Positions 46,253 through 57,443 of a stretch of DNA of 64,000 bases are shown in pieces. The notes under the pieces are model-generated. The model saw only the letters and a list, made by a program, of their open reading frames with translations. It searched no databases and was not told the origin of the DNA. Positions within the stretch are counted from its first letter, which is position 1; each line of letters opens with the position of its first letter. The position numbers were made by a program, and so were the translations under genes. The DNA is from Favolaschia claudopus. Taxonomy: Eukaryota; Basidiomycota; Agaricomycetes; Agaricales; Mycenaceae. The stretch is from the NCBI GenBank assembly GCA_037176885.1, contig JAWWNJ010000044.1, forward strand, positions 248,001 through 312,000, given 5' to 3'.

Positions 46253-47313
46253 CACTATTCTTCGCCATCTTGGCCTCTCGAGATGGCTTGATTCCGTCTA
46301 TGAAGCCGAGAAACACGCCAAACAGCTACGCGATGCTGAAGTTGGTTACTGTAAAAAGTTTCTTGAAGACCTGCATAAACGACTAGATGCGGGCGATTCG
46401 AGTCCTTCGCAATTGGGGGATCTTTTGCGCACCGTCGACGACGGCACTCTGACACCCAACGAGGAGCTGTGCCTCGCAACGACGTTGGTCACGTCCGGTA
46501 TGTCTACAGGCACAGGTCTGAGTTGGCTTGTTCCATTCCTCGCCGCGCATCCGGAACTGCAGGAAAAAGCTTTTCGAGCCATTCAAAAGGTCTACGGCGG
46601 TGAAGTCCCGGACCCACTCGATACTGACCGTGTCGAATATATCAAAGCGCTCGGGATGGAGGCGGGTCGGTATTTTGCGACTGTTCGGCTTGGATTTCCG
46701 CGGGAGACATACGACGATGCGATTGTTGATGGCGTCCTTATCCCGAAAGGCGTGCTTGTGGTGTATAATTCGTACCAGATCAATCGTGACCCACAGCGGT
46801 ACGATTTACCGGAAGAATTCGTTCCCGAGCGCTGGATGGATGGACACTATGGACGAACTGATGTCAAGCAATCGAAGATTGGTGTCCCTCATTTGAATCA
46901 TGGTGCGGGTCGGCGTGTGTGTATGGGCGTTCCTAGTATGTGTCATTTTTATTTCTCTTCGTTTTGTGTGAGCCGCGATTGAATAAAAATAAATAGACGT
47001 GAACAAAGTGGTATATGGTAACCTGGTTCTTTTACTCCACTTTTTCAAGCTCGAGCGGGCACCTTTAGAATCTGCCGCCCGGGATGCTGTGTTTCCCAAG
47101 CTACGGGCAATTGGGGAGGCTAGTCTCGAGATGCATCCCATTGACGATCAGGTATCGGTATGCGATTCTCAGGCAGTTCCGCTTGCTGCCGGAGTCAAAC
47201 TCACAGTTCGCGATCCCAATGCGCTGTCAAGATGGCTTGCCGAGGGACATCGAGAACTTGATCAGTGGATTTGTCCCAACCCAACCACCGCCCCTGGTAA
47301 TTTGAGGAAGTAG
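45185..47313 (+). CDS. Cytochrome P450 monooxygenase (CYP504-like)
   Basis: Seven exons join in phase: 45185-45364, 45427-45488, 45551-45575, 45633-45771, 45828-45903, 45989-46935 and 46997-47313 (581 residues). An N-terminal membrane anchor (residues about 16-34) is followed by the hinge KLPGPSGFPLVGNLFQ. The K-helix ExxR is EAGR in IKALGMEAGRYFATVRL; PERW is in EEFVPERWMDG; the heme loop is NHGAGRRVCMG with its Cys ligand. The loop has His where most P450s have Phe, and the I helix reads SGMSTGTGLSW, without the usual acidic residue before Thr. Loop and I-helix surroundings resemble phenylacetate 2-hydroxylase (CYP504) types, so an aromatic substrate is possible but unproven. It acts at the ER with a P450 reductase. 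The 5' half is duplicated at 17949-19485; an MFS transporter gene follows in the same direction. Confidence 0.85.
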
Positions 47314-47614
47314 TATTCTATGTCAATGCTAGCCAGCAGAGATAGTTGAAACAAATCATAGTCATTAAAATTTTCAGGATCTGCGCTTGTTGCAGCCTAT
47401 TGGTCATGTCGAATGGAAATAATACTTACGCATATTTTTCCTCCCGGGCCAGCCCAGTGGACGCTTGAAGTCCCCTGATCCAAAAAGGAAATAGAATTAC
47501 CCAAAATGGTCGTCGGATTTATCGGTTCGGAGCACCTTCTGGAACTGAGTCATCCAACTTGGTTTCGCATTTTTCCAATTTTTCACTCAAATTAGACTGG
47601 GAAATCGGGATTCA

Positions 47615-49587
47615 ATGGACGAAATCGAGCTACGCATACCGCCGCCTTCTTCAAGCTCGGCCACTCTAGCTGATAACGCGAATGCGCCATCGAATCAATC
47701 TCTAAATCCCTTGAATAGTGCGCACTCAAACCAAGAACATGAAGGCTCGACGTCGAGAAGCGTGAATGAGCTGAGTCTGCCCCCTGTGGACGGAGGATTC
47801 GGGGCCTGGTCCTTCGTACGCCATCGCGTTCACTTCCTTAGGATGAATTTTGTGCTTAATGCCACCTCCAAGCTCGCCGCGGCCTTCTTCGTCGAAGCCA
47901 TTGTCTGGGGATTCCCTGACGCGTATGGCGTCTTTTTGAACTGTCAGTAGGATTTGTATCGTCTCTCCGTTCGATGATCCCACCGTCATTGGCATATCCA
48001 GCATATCTACAAGACCCACGTTATGCATCGCAGAAAAGCGCGACGTCGTTACTTCCGCTCATCGGGACTATATCGTCTGGGATAATTTATTGCTCGGGCA
48101 TGTATAACTTCTGCGTCTACGCTGTTCGAAATTTTGTGCTGAAGAGGTCCTCATACAGCTCCGATAATAAATCCTATTGCTGCGCGTTATCCTCATCACC
48201 GGCGCAAGTCGATGTGGCTTGGGGCTGCTCTTTGTAGCGGGACGCTGATTGGGGCTAGTTATGCTACTCAGGTAAGCTTAGATTCGGTCTCTGAGCTCGA
48301 AGGTCATGGACTGCCGCGTAGATTTCTCAGCTAATCATTCTGCAAGGCGTATTATACGCTCTTGGCGGCTGTAAATCTTTCGACGGCTAATGTGCTGACT
48401 TTGATGCTGACTGCGATCCTTAGCTTTACTTTACCTGCCGTGTATATCATACATGACAGAATGGTTTGTTGCTCGCAGAGGCATGGCGAACGGGATTCTT
48501 TTTGCCGGTCAGCTCCTTTTATAACTTCCGCTACAGAAATTATTCATCCACCATTATCCAGGAACCTCAATCGGCGGCCTTACCATCCCCCTTGTTCTTC
48601 CACTCTTGACAGAGAAATATGGGCTGTCGGCGACACTGCGCATCGTAGGGATCGCAATGGGGATCCTTTTGTTCCCTCTTCTACCTTTCATTCGTGGCCG
48701 CCTGCCACAAACTCGAGTGCAGATTCAAGGTCCCGTCCCTCGAGGTGCTCCGGGTTTGCGCACTTGGATTAGGCAGAAGCTGTTTTGGATTTTGCTTGCT
48801 ATGAATACTTTGCAGGGCTCAGCGTATTTTGTGCCGATCGTGTACTTGCCGAGTGAGTCGTCTTACATTCTTGGTTGGAAGAAGCGCTTATTTACGATTA
48901 TTCGCAGCGTTCGCACATGAACTTTCGGTCAGTGCCTCCAAGGCGGCTATCACTGTAGCATTATTGAATGGTACGTTTGATAACAAGTGCAGGCTGAGCT
49001 ACTGGCTGATATAACTCGGGCTCTTCAGCCTCGTCCCTCGTTGGCCGCCTATCCATGGGATATCTTTCAGACTCTGTCAACCCATGGATGCTGGCGCTCT
49101 CGATATTCGCCTCAACGTCCGCAGCCAGCTTCATTCTGTGGGGCATTCTCTCGCATACATTTTCCGGACTGTTGGCGTTTGGAATTGTATACGGCACTGT
49201 GGCGGGAGGATGGACATGTCTCTGGACGGGCTTCGTGCGGCCGCTCGCGAGTCAGTTGTACCCCATTCCGGCTCCATGGTATCATGCCTGATTATTTCTT
49301 CTTCAGAGGACGATCTCGTCATGTCTACGGCGCTCTACGGATACCTTCTTCTGTCGCGAGGAGTAGGGAATCTCATTTCCACTCCCATCTCGGCGACGTT
49401 GTATGCGCAGGGTGGTGCTCATAACACTACCACCGGGATGGTAGGGTCAGAGGACCGCCTCGGGTTCGATGTTGGAGATGGGCGGTTTGGGAAAATGATT
49501 GTCTATGTCGGAACATCATTCGCGGTCGCGGCTGGGATTGCTGCCCTGGGCTGGTTGGTAACTGTTCGTGAAGTTCGGCGGGGATGA
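47615..49587 (+). CDS. MFS transporter, monocarboxylate porter-like (MCT family)
   Basis: The ATG at 47615 begins a Ser-rich cytosolic tail. The MCT-type entry motif PPVDGGFGAW then leads into the first membrane helix, which is completed only after splicing (FVEAIVWGFPDAYGVFL). Later signature segments are EWFVARRGMANGILFAG (the loop typical of this family), GGLTIPLVLPLLTEKYG, and SMGYLSDSVNPWMLALS in the second half. The end is TGA at 49585-49587. Several 45-70 nt introns are needed; one near 48095 has no clean GT donor in the right phase (a GC donor or slight decay). The protein would carry a carboxylate or related solute across the plasma membrane. It follows the P450 gene by about 300 bp in the same direction, so a shared catabolic role is possible but speculative. 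Confidence 0.8.
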
Positions 49588-50193
49588 TTTAGGTCGCGTT
49601 AAATATATAGCTTGTCAGAGGACAAGCTAAGGAAAAGCGCGAGATGCTGCGAGATGGGATAGCGTGACTCGACGCACGACACGGCACTCTTTACGTGTTC
49701 GCGTCGACCACCACCATCTCGCGCGCATTTTTTTTTTTTGCCATCCTCCGCGTCCCTTTTTTTCTTTAGTGCTTGGGTAGATTTGGGTCGCTGCCTACGG
49801 CGCAGGCCCCGCTTCCTTTCTTCCGCTCTCCCTCGCGCTCAGAACCCGCTCGCTGCATCTTCCCGCCAGTACGACGTGTAGACCCTAGTCTCTCTAGACT
49901 CTAGACAGACGCTTGAATTCTTCTCGGCTCACAAGTTCGCTGAATTAAAGCGTAGACCATTGGCTTGAAGCTCCTGTCGTACTCCGTCTGCAGCCGTCGC
50001 TGAAGGTAACGCGAGCGGCTCTTCCCACCACAAACACGAAACTAGGTATCCACCAAGCTTCGTGGCTCTCTTCACCGTACACGCGCTCCCTCGAGCGAGC
50101 TTAGCTTACCCTGCTGGAGACCGGGAAAGTTTGGCTCTCACGTGACCGCGTAATCGCTTGTTTACGCGATTCGTTGTGCGGGTCTTTCTCCCA
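49588..50193. other. Intergenic, promoter of the CENP-C gene
   Basis: Contains a T-run (49729-49740) and CT-rich stretches. No gene is seen. Confidence 0.4.
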
Positions 50194-52259
50194 ATGCCAC
50201 CACGCAAGAGTAGCGTTGGCGCGGCACGACGAACGAAATCCCATGTTCCCTACCGTGGCGACGACCCGACAGTTGGCCGCAAGACTGGAATCGCCGTCCA
50301 GCACGTTCCCCTCGGTTCTGACGGTTTCGAGCCCTTCGACCAGCTCATGCAGGCCAACGAAGCTCCTGCACCACGCAAGAAAGCACGCAAATCTTTATCG
50401 AATAGAAAAGGCGACGATGAGGATGAAGATGAAGACGACGAGGATGGTGAAATGAGCATGGATGTTGATAGTCAGTCCTGATTTAATCTCCAAAAGTTTC
50501 GAGTAACGATTCATACAAGGCCCGATACAAAACTTCTCCAATACCCGCCCGCCGAATACACCCCGTACAGCACGAGCTATTTCCCGCACTTCTGAAGTGG
50601 ACTTTGACCAGGTGCCCTCGCCGCGCTCGCCTTCATCTGCGCGACGTCGTGCAACCGCTGGTCCATCGCGTCTCACCACACAACAATTGCTCAATGACGA
50701 GTTTGACGACGGCGGGGGCGGAGGAGGAGACGACTATAACGACTACTCTGGCGCTCCAGACGACAGCCCCCGCCGGATGAGCTTCACGGAAATGGATTCT
50801 CGCGACGATGACGATGAAGAAGAGGATGACGAGCCCGCGGTTCCAACACCCAAGAAAGTGGTATCCCCGCAACGGAAAGGCAAAGCTAGAGCAATTGAGC
50901 CTGATGAAGAAGACGAGCCAACTCCTAAGAAGACCGTGTCACCCAAGAGGAAGGCAAGGGAACCCGAGCCCGAGCCGGAGGAGGAAAATGACAGTGGCAT
51001 GGAAGAGGACATTGCGAATGGCACGGAAGACGTCGAAATGGACCCGCCTGACGATAACGAGCAACAGGAGTCGGATCCGCCTGCGCCTCCACCGCCCAAG
51101 AAGAAATCCGTCAAAGCCAGCGGCCCTGCCCCGATTGTAATGTCTAGGCGACAAAAAGAGAATCGAGAAGGTGAGGCAACTCTTTCTCCTCCGTGATCTT
51201 CAAATGCAAACTGACTGACGCCACTCGTCGACAGTCCCTGAAGGTGTGCGCCGCTCTACACGCAATCCCTACCCACCACTCGAATGGTGGCGCAACGAGA
51301 AGGTCGAATTTGGTGGGCGCGATCCCGAGGGCGGGCCTATACTCGTCCCGCGTATAAAAGCTATTATACGGATCCCCAAGGTGCGCTTGCTTTGCCGCAC
51401 CGTTGCGTATGAAATTGACAGCAGTCTCGCTTATATAGGAACCAGTTGTGCCTCTAGGCAAGAAAGGGCGGTCGGCAAGGAAGCGTTCGCGTACGCCCGC
51501 TGCTCCCAAAGACGTGAAAATCGTAGAGAAGATTGTGAAGGAGGTGGAGAACCCGGAGGCGGGGTGGGACGACGAGACACAGACGCAGGTAGTTGTGAAG
51601 GGATATCCCAGTGGGAGGGAGGAGGAGCGACGTATGTGATTCTCTTTCCATTTTTCGCCTATATACTAATACAACCCGCAGGCATTGCGTTTACTGCTCG
51701 CATGTTCGAGCCAGTAGCTGCCCAGAACAACGCAGGGTGGCTCTTCCAGAAGATTTTTGGAGATGGGGACTTTATCGCTGCGGGGCAGATTCTCATCCCG
51801 CCTAAGGGGCGAAAGCCGGGCAAACCGAGCAAAGACAATACATTTGTGAGTCTTGGTTCTCTGATTCTCGCATGATGACGAGCACTGACTGATGTCCAGA
51901 TATTTCTCGTCATTGAAGGCGCCGTAAATTTGAAGGTCCATGAAACGAGTCTTATCGTTGCGTCGGGAGGCATGTTCATGATCCCGCGAGGTTTGTCTCG
52001 TTCTTATTCGGCCTTCTTCGTGCTCATTATGACCCATCTCGCAGGCAACACCTACTTTATCGAGAACATCGCTGACCGGAACGCAAAGCTCTTCTTCACT
52101 CAAGCGCGCAAGATGCGCGAAGGCGAGGTCGACGTGGATGACGATTTCGGAGGCGGCGCTGCTGTGGCTGGCCCTGCGCGTGCAGTGTCCGTCGCAGTGA
52201 AGGGCACCGGGGCGGCGAGAGAACCGGATGTGAGGCGCGGCATGAGTGCACTCGTTTAG
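50194..52259 (+). CDS. mif2: Inner kinetochore protein CENP-C/Mif2
   Basis: Seven exons join in phase: 50194-50470, 50520-51170, 51235-51380, 51439-51631, 51682-51845, 51900-51990 and 52045-52259 (578 residues). The N-terminal block has a conserved start (RKTGIAVQHVPLGSDGFEPF). A long acidic/Ser-Pro central region follows. The CENP-C signature GVRRSTRNPYPPLEWW, which contacts the CENP-A nucleosome, is present. The C-terminal cupin dimerisation domain runs from AFTARMFEPV through WLFQKIFGDGDFIAAGQ, FLVIEGAVNLKVHETS and GGMFMIPRGNTYFIENI. It binds centromeric CENP-A chromatin and recruits the outer kinetochore. All expected domains are present and the length is normal, so it should be functional. 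It is a single-copy housekeeping gene and a good anchor for synteny; its presence does not mean the locus is a centromere. Confidence 0.92.
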
Positions 52260-52428
52260 TATTCATGGACTGGATGGATGTGTGGTGGGCCTTGTTGTTT
52301 CCTCGTCTCAAATGCAAGTTGTAATTATAATCACCATGTTTTAGCGAGATGAATGTATTGTTATTATATGAATGAAACTCAGAAGAAGAAGACTGGACAT
52401 GCCCCTGGCATGATACCAGTCATTATGC

Positions 52429-54750
52429 CTAGAGCCCGCTCGACTCCTCGTCATCGTCCTCATCCTCTTCCTCATCGGTGTCTTGATCTTGATCCATATA
52501 CATTGTCACGGCAACCTCCAGCGCGCCCCACGTCTCCGCCTCCTGCAACCTTGGCCACGCCTCTTGTTTCTCTGGCCCTCTACCTCCGAGCTCAGATGAC
52601 ACAATGTCCTGCACCGTGGGCTGCGGGACGCGTCCGAGGTCGATATACGACGTAGAAACGAAGAGCTTGAGGAAACCTGTATCACGACCCACGCCCGGGG
52701 GGAGCACGAATTGGAAGGCATACCCACCCGACGCGCCGTATCCTACCGTGATGCGCGTGGGCTCTGCCTGCGCTCCTGCTTTGCGGCGAAGGGGTGGCGC
52801 CATGGTTTTGGACTCGGGGACGTACCATGCCTGGGGAGGGAACGTGTTGTCAGCGGTACAATTACGAATTTACGATGCACGGAAGGAAGGAAGCGTGGGT
52901 GGAGGTAAAAGGGCAGGAGGAAAAGCTCACGCACGTCAATGCTATACGACGCCGGGTCGAAATAGAACAGATACGGAAACAGGTCTCGGTCCGAGTAGTT
53001 GCAAATCGCGAAGCCGTATCGCCCCTGCGGGTCGAGCTCGAAGTACACTTGGTTTTCGGCGCCTACGAGGTTGCCCTGTCCCATGTCCGGCACGCGCGAG
53101 CCGTACTCTCCGAGCAGGCTGTACATCTCCAGCTGTACCGCGCCGTTCTCGACGAGCGGGTTGCCGCTGTGCCAAGGGCGTTTGTTAAGGAAGTAGTTGA
53201 AGTGCGCGACGGATTCGAGGACGAGATGGAGTTGACCTGTTGGGGCTGTGAGACGAACTTCGGGCAGTCCGTAGTGGCTGAGCTTCGCGTCTAAGCGTGT
53301 CAGCGCGAACGCGCCGTCGATCGTCCGTTCGAGGGTGAGGTCTGCGATATCTTCCGAGTCGACCACCAGGAAATTCGATCCCTTCCCCTCCCGGTACACA
53401 TCTGACACGGCAAGCGACGGGTTTCTGCTCGTGTAGATGTATACCTTCATCACGGCTGCGTCGTTGTTCCAGTCAGCGACGACCAGTCGGGCTTTGTCGT
53501 GTACACCCTCCCAAGCCAGCTCAGGGGCCATTGGGACTAGGACGGATGAATCCACACTGACCGTTTCTGCGATTAGTATTATGCGGCCATGGGAAGCTTC
53601 CTCGGAGTCGTCTGCCTTGATTGTGAATTGCGTGCCAATCACGACGCCGTGGATGGACCCCGCGTTAACCGTCATGGCACCGTCTTTCACCGTCAATGTG
53701 TATGTGCGCAGTTCACGCGTGGGCCCCTCGACGCCAAAGATATACCTACCCTTCATCCCTCCTTCGCATTGCGGATTCTGGTCTGGCAAAGTGGGGAGAA
53801 GGTCGATGAGGTCTGCGTATGTTATTTGATTGGGCCCGACACGACGAAGCTGTTTGATTAGACCGTTTGTGAAGAATCCGCAAACCTCCCCTGTCGCAGC
53901 AAGACATTCCCGTGCGCGCTGCTCTTTGCGACACGCAGCGAGGAGGACATGTGAATCCATGAAATTGTGGCTCGTCCCCGTTGGCAACATGACTCCGCTG
54001 TGCCGCCCTCCAAAGTCGCTTACAATGTCTTCATCGAGGTCGTCCGGAATCGGGAGAGATGTTTCCACAAAACGAGGAAGGGGAAGGATACTCGGGTCTG
54101 TCACGGTTCTTGTTCCGGATGCTGAGTGGCAGCAATCCAGGATAACAGTCTAGCAGAGCATCAAATCATTGAAGCAGAGAACCGGAAAACTCCTACAATA
54201 TTGTTTCCTTTAGCCGACGCCAACTTGCCCAGAAGTACATTCAGAGTGTAGTCAGGTATACCATGGACAACCTCCCCTCCAATTTCCGACCTTTCATCGT
54301 GAGGGACAATGGTCTCGACCTTCCCATCCGACGAAGGCCAAAGACGCGGAGCTTCGACCTGGCTTCCGTGCCCGGCGTAATACACGACGATTGTATCGTC
54401 CTTCTCGATTGCCGGGTTATCCACTAGATGCTGCTGGAACGCTCGGAGAATATTTTGACGCGTAGCGTCCTGGTTCGTCAAGTATACGATTTGCTCTTCG
54501 GGTACATGGTACCGATTGACTAAATATAGCCTGAAAGTTTGGCCATCGTGCACGCAGCCCTGGAGATCCGGTATAGTGTCCGACAGGTACTAGGAATTCG
54601 TCCAGTCAGTTTCGGTATACGAATCCGGAGTAAGAAAAGCAGAAAGACTTCATTGATTCCGATAATTAAAGCAAAGACTCGACAACGAGCGAGATCCCTT
54701 TTACAGTGTCAATTGTGTCCTGGCTAATCAGGCACTCACTTCAAATCCAT
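52429..54750 (-). CDS. Caspase-domain (metacaspase-like, peptidase C14) protein
   Basis: Five exons join in phase: 54750-54740, 54697-54649, 54589-54197, 54149-52935 and 52830-52429 (689 residues). The N-terminal p20-like domain starts RVFALIIGINEYLSDTIPDL, then GCVHDGQTF. The catalytic His is in VVYYAGHGSQVEAP (about H94) and the catalytic Cys in TVILDCCHSASGTRT (about C158). The Cys motif is completed only by splicing the 47-nt intron 54196-54150. The following 500 residues form a beta-rich region found in agaricomycete caspase-like proteins (VEGPTRELRTYTLTV, GSIHGVVIGTQFTIKAD). The end is a very acidic tail. It should be a cysteine protease; metacaspases cut after Arg/Lys, but specificity here is not predictable. 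Its divergent neighbour at 56215 encodes a gasdermin-like protein, a possible substrate. Confidence 0.88.
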
Positions 54751-56214
54751 TGCGGGTTCTCGTAGCTGGTATGTCAACAATATGGGTCGCTGCTTGCCAG
54801 AGGATGAGAATGGCTTGCTAAGGTCTGGGGATCGTAAGCCATAATGATGAAACCATCGAGGGCTCAGATACCTTGGTTTCGTGGTGCGAGGCCAATCGGT
54901 ATAAGGAGATGGCCCACAGAACCCGTTTCTCGAAAGGGTTTCTTCTTGTAAAGCCGGACGGTGATATCGTCGGAATCCGACAAATTACTTTGAAATGAGT
55001 GGATCAAGCTTCAATAAGAGAATCCAAGGCTGCTGCGCACAAACTGAATTTGCTGGACAACGTCTTTGTCCAAAAACGTGGCACGCGAGTGCGGATTTTG
55101 ATTGTTCCATTGCTCTGATTGGCCACACTCATTTCGAGGTACCATTTGCTGCATAAAGAACAAACATCACGGGGAAGTCGCTCGATGGACAGAACTGCGG
55201 ATTCCCACTCAGCTAAAGAAACATATTTGAGGGTCAGCATTACTATTGAGTTCAATTCTCTGTTTGCAACTGCAGATTCCTTCACTCAGCTCTGGTCATC
55301 AGAAATCCTAGTATCCACCACATACTTTTCTTTCGTGTCCATGTAGAGGGATGATAGGGGCGCGAGGCGAGAAGCGAAGTCAAGAGCTGCACTTGAGCTT
55401 ATGCCGGCTATTAGACGAAGTACACAACGAGGGGTCGAGGCGTGTATTCTGGTTTGTCAAGTGACTGAAGGACGTTGGTCCGTAGCGAGTCGTGATATGC
55501 GTGAAAGTGAGAGCGACGTCTATGAACACCCGGTCTTGAGGACGGAACCAAATTTGCAAATTTATGTGATGAGTGTGTGAGCTATGCGAAATTAAACCGC
55601 GGCAATTCCGCACCAAAAGCTAGTATACTTACATAACTAGACGAACGAGGAACAGAGAGCGTTGCAAATTCAGGAGGAGCAGGTGAGAGCAGGTGCACTT
55701 GTAGGTGGGAGAGAAATGAGAGGCTAAGTGAAAAGCCCAAGATGAAAGGTCAAGGGAAAAAAAGAAGGCCGAGAGGGACTCCTGTATAACGCGTGCGCGC
55801 GGTAGAAGTAAATCCGTCTACAATCCGTATAAGCGTGTAAGCAGAAGCAGAGGGGGATGTTTTCGAACTCCGTCGCGGCCGGGCTGGTTCGCATTCATGC
55901 TCTACATTCAATACTGTAAGGCAGAGTTGCAACTTTGAAGTTACTATTTCTACTTACCCTCGATGCTCCGAGTCTCGTTTGAAATGGCCTACAACCTTTG
56001 CAACGGAGGGTATTGCTTGAGGAATTTATACAACTCTATGCCTCGAGGTAGATCAGCGGCTTTATCTCAGACTGACATCCTACCAGCCGCGGTCTTAATG
56101 GAGTCGTCGGCGCGGCGGTTTGGGGAAACGTTGAAAGTTTTTCCTATCAGGCTGGATATAAGTACGACCCCGAGGTCTACTTGAACGCTGACTCTTCACT
56201 ATTTCAATAGTAAA
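54751..56214. other. Shared divergent intergenic region of the caspase and gasdermin-like genes
   Basis: About 1.46 kb with no supported gene; short open frames have no motif. A TATA-like GGATATAAGT (56154) lies about 60 bp before the gasdermin-like ATG. Both genes may be controlled from this interval. Confidence 0.4.
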
Positions 56215-57131
56215 ATGCCGAATAGCGAACGTACATATGTGGATCTTCTCTTCCGTGCATCCAGAAAATACGCCAGCTGGGATCCGGAGGTATGTAGGCC
56301 AACTCATAGTACTGCATAGACTTGGCGTTGAGTTTTCTGAAATCTCCATGCATTAAGATAGTCACAAAAGTGGGAGATTATGGACGTATTACCCGCGGCA
56401 GAAGACGATTCGTGTTCTGGCGCAAAAGAGGTACCTTCTTGAAAGAGGGGAATATCTTCACGGACGGAACGGCCAATAAATATAAAATTCCACCTCCCAC
56501 CGAGTACGGCAGCACTGCAGAAGGCGAAACGTGGGTTGTGTCGCAGAACGCAGAGCAGGTTGAATTGCAGACGTCAATTGGGTACGCATTCCATTACACT
56601 TCTCACCAGTGATTCCCGCAAATTAATGGACTAAAAACGAATCAAAGCGTCAGCCCATCTATAGCGCGATGTAAAATCAAAGGAGCATTCAAGTTCTCGG
56701 CTGGACGCGGTGCAGTGCTCGTCATGGACAATGACACGATATCCGCCATTGACCCCCCAGGCGCCCTGCGTTCCCTATTGAAAGACCAAAATATGCGCGG
56801 ACTCGTCGTCGTATCCGAAGTACATTCCTGCTCTTCCTACGCCCGATTCCTCAGCGCAGGAAGCGGAAATACGATCGCGCTCGGGCTGAGTGCGGAGGAT
56901 CCTACGACGGGCATTTCCGGGCAGGCAAACGCGAGATGGGTTCGGAGTACGGTTTCCGGGAATTTCAGGTCGAAGGTCGATAGAGAGGGGGCGCGGAGAT
57001 TTTACCCACTGTTTCGACTGGTGTCGGTGACGGAAAAAGCGACTTCGACCGGTCTTCGTGGAGAGGAGTTCTCTGACGGTGTGCTCCTGCCGCTTCCTGA
57101 TGCCGAACCTCCATGGTTGAAGGAGGCATAA
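56215..57131 (+). CDS. Gasdermin-like protein (fungal RCD-1/HET-Q1 type)
   Basis: Three exons join in phase: 56215-56289, 56358-56581 and 56648-57131 (260 residues). Features seen: an N-terminal amphipathic start (VDLLFRASRKYASWDPE), VGDYGRITRGRRRFVFWRKRG (basic plus FWR, as in gasdermin N domains), KGAFKFSAGRGAVLVM, SAIDPPGALRSLL, and VVVSEVHSCSSYARFL. The size equals known fungal gasdermin-like proteins (about 250-280 residues), which have a short C-terminal tail instead of the mammalian inhibitory domain. In characterised fungal cases the protein forms membrane pores and kills the cell, and HET-Q1 is activated when a neighbouring protease trims its tail. Here the neighbour is a divergent caspase-domain protease. 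The family call rests on motif memory and context, not on an alignment. No lesion is seen. Confidence 0.65.
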
Positions 57132-57443
57132 TATTTGGGTAAACTTGGCGGCTCGTCACTGTATGAAATGATACTAAATGTGGTTCATAGTATTTCTTCT
57201 ACCTGTCGCAACGTATTGACGTTGGCGTGTAGTCACTGCAGACGGAGTTAACGTCGGCGCTTGTGTTATTGTGGGCATTGATCTGTTCAAGAAGGTTGCC
57301 TTGCGGATGTAACGTTGGCTCTGTGAATTAAGCAGAAACCAATGAAAAGACAAGTGCTGCGGGTAAAATCGTGACCTTCGCGATATCCTATGAGATGGGG
57401 TGGTTTATTGCTGGAATAATATGAATATAATGTAGATAGATAA
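57132..57443. other. Convergent 3' intergenic region
   Basis: Lies between the 3' ends of the gasdermin-like gene and NAA20. No gene is seen. Confidence 0.4.

Noticed and set aside
50395..51154. Antisense Ser-rich and Arg-rich frames across the CENP-C acidic region
   Set aside because: They are the complement of GA-rich acidic codons of the real gene.
50194..52259. Centromere location inferred from the CENP-C gene
   Set aside because: The gene encodes a centromere protein; its own position says nothing about where the centromere is.
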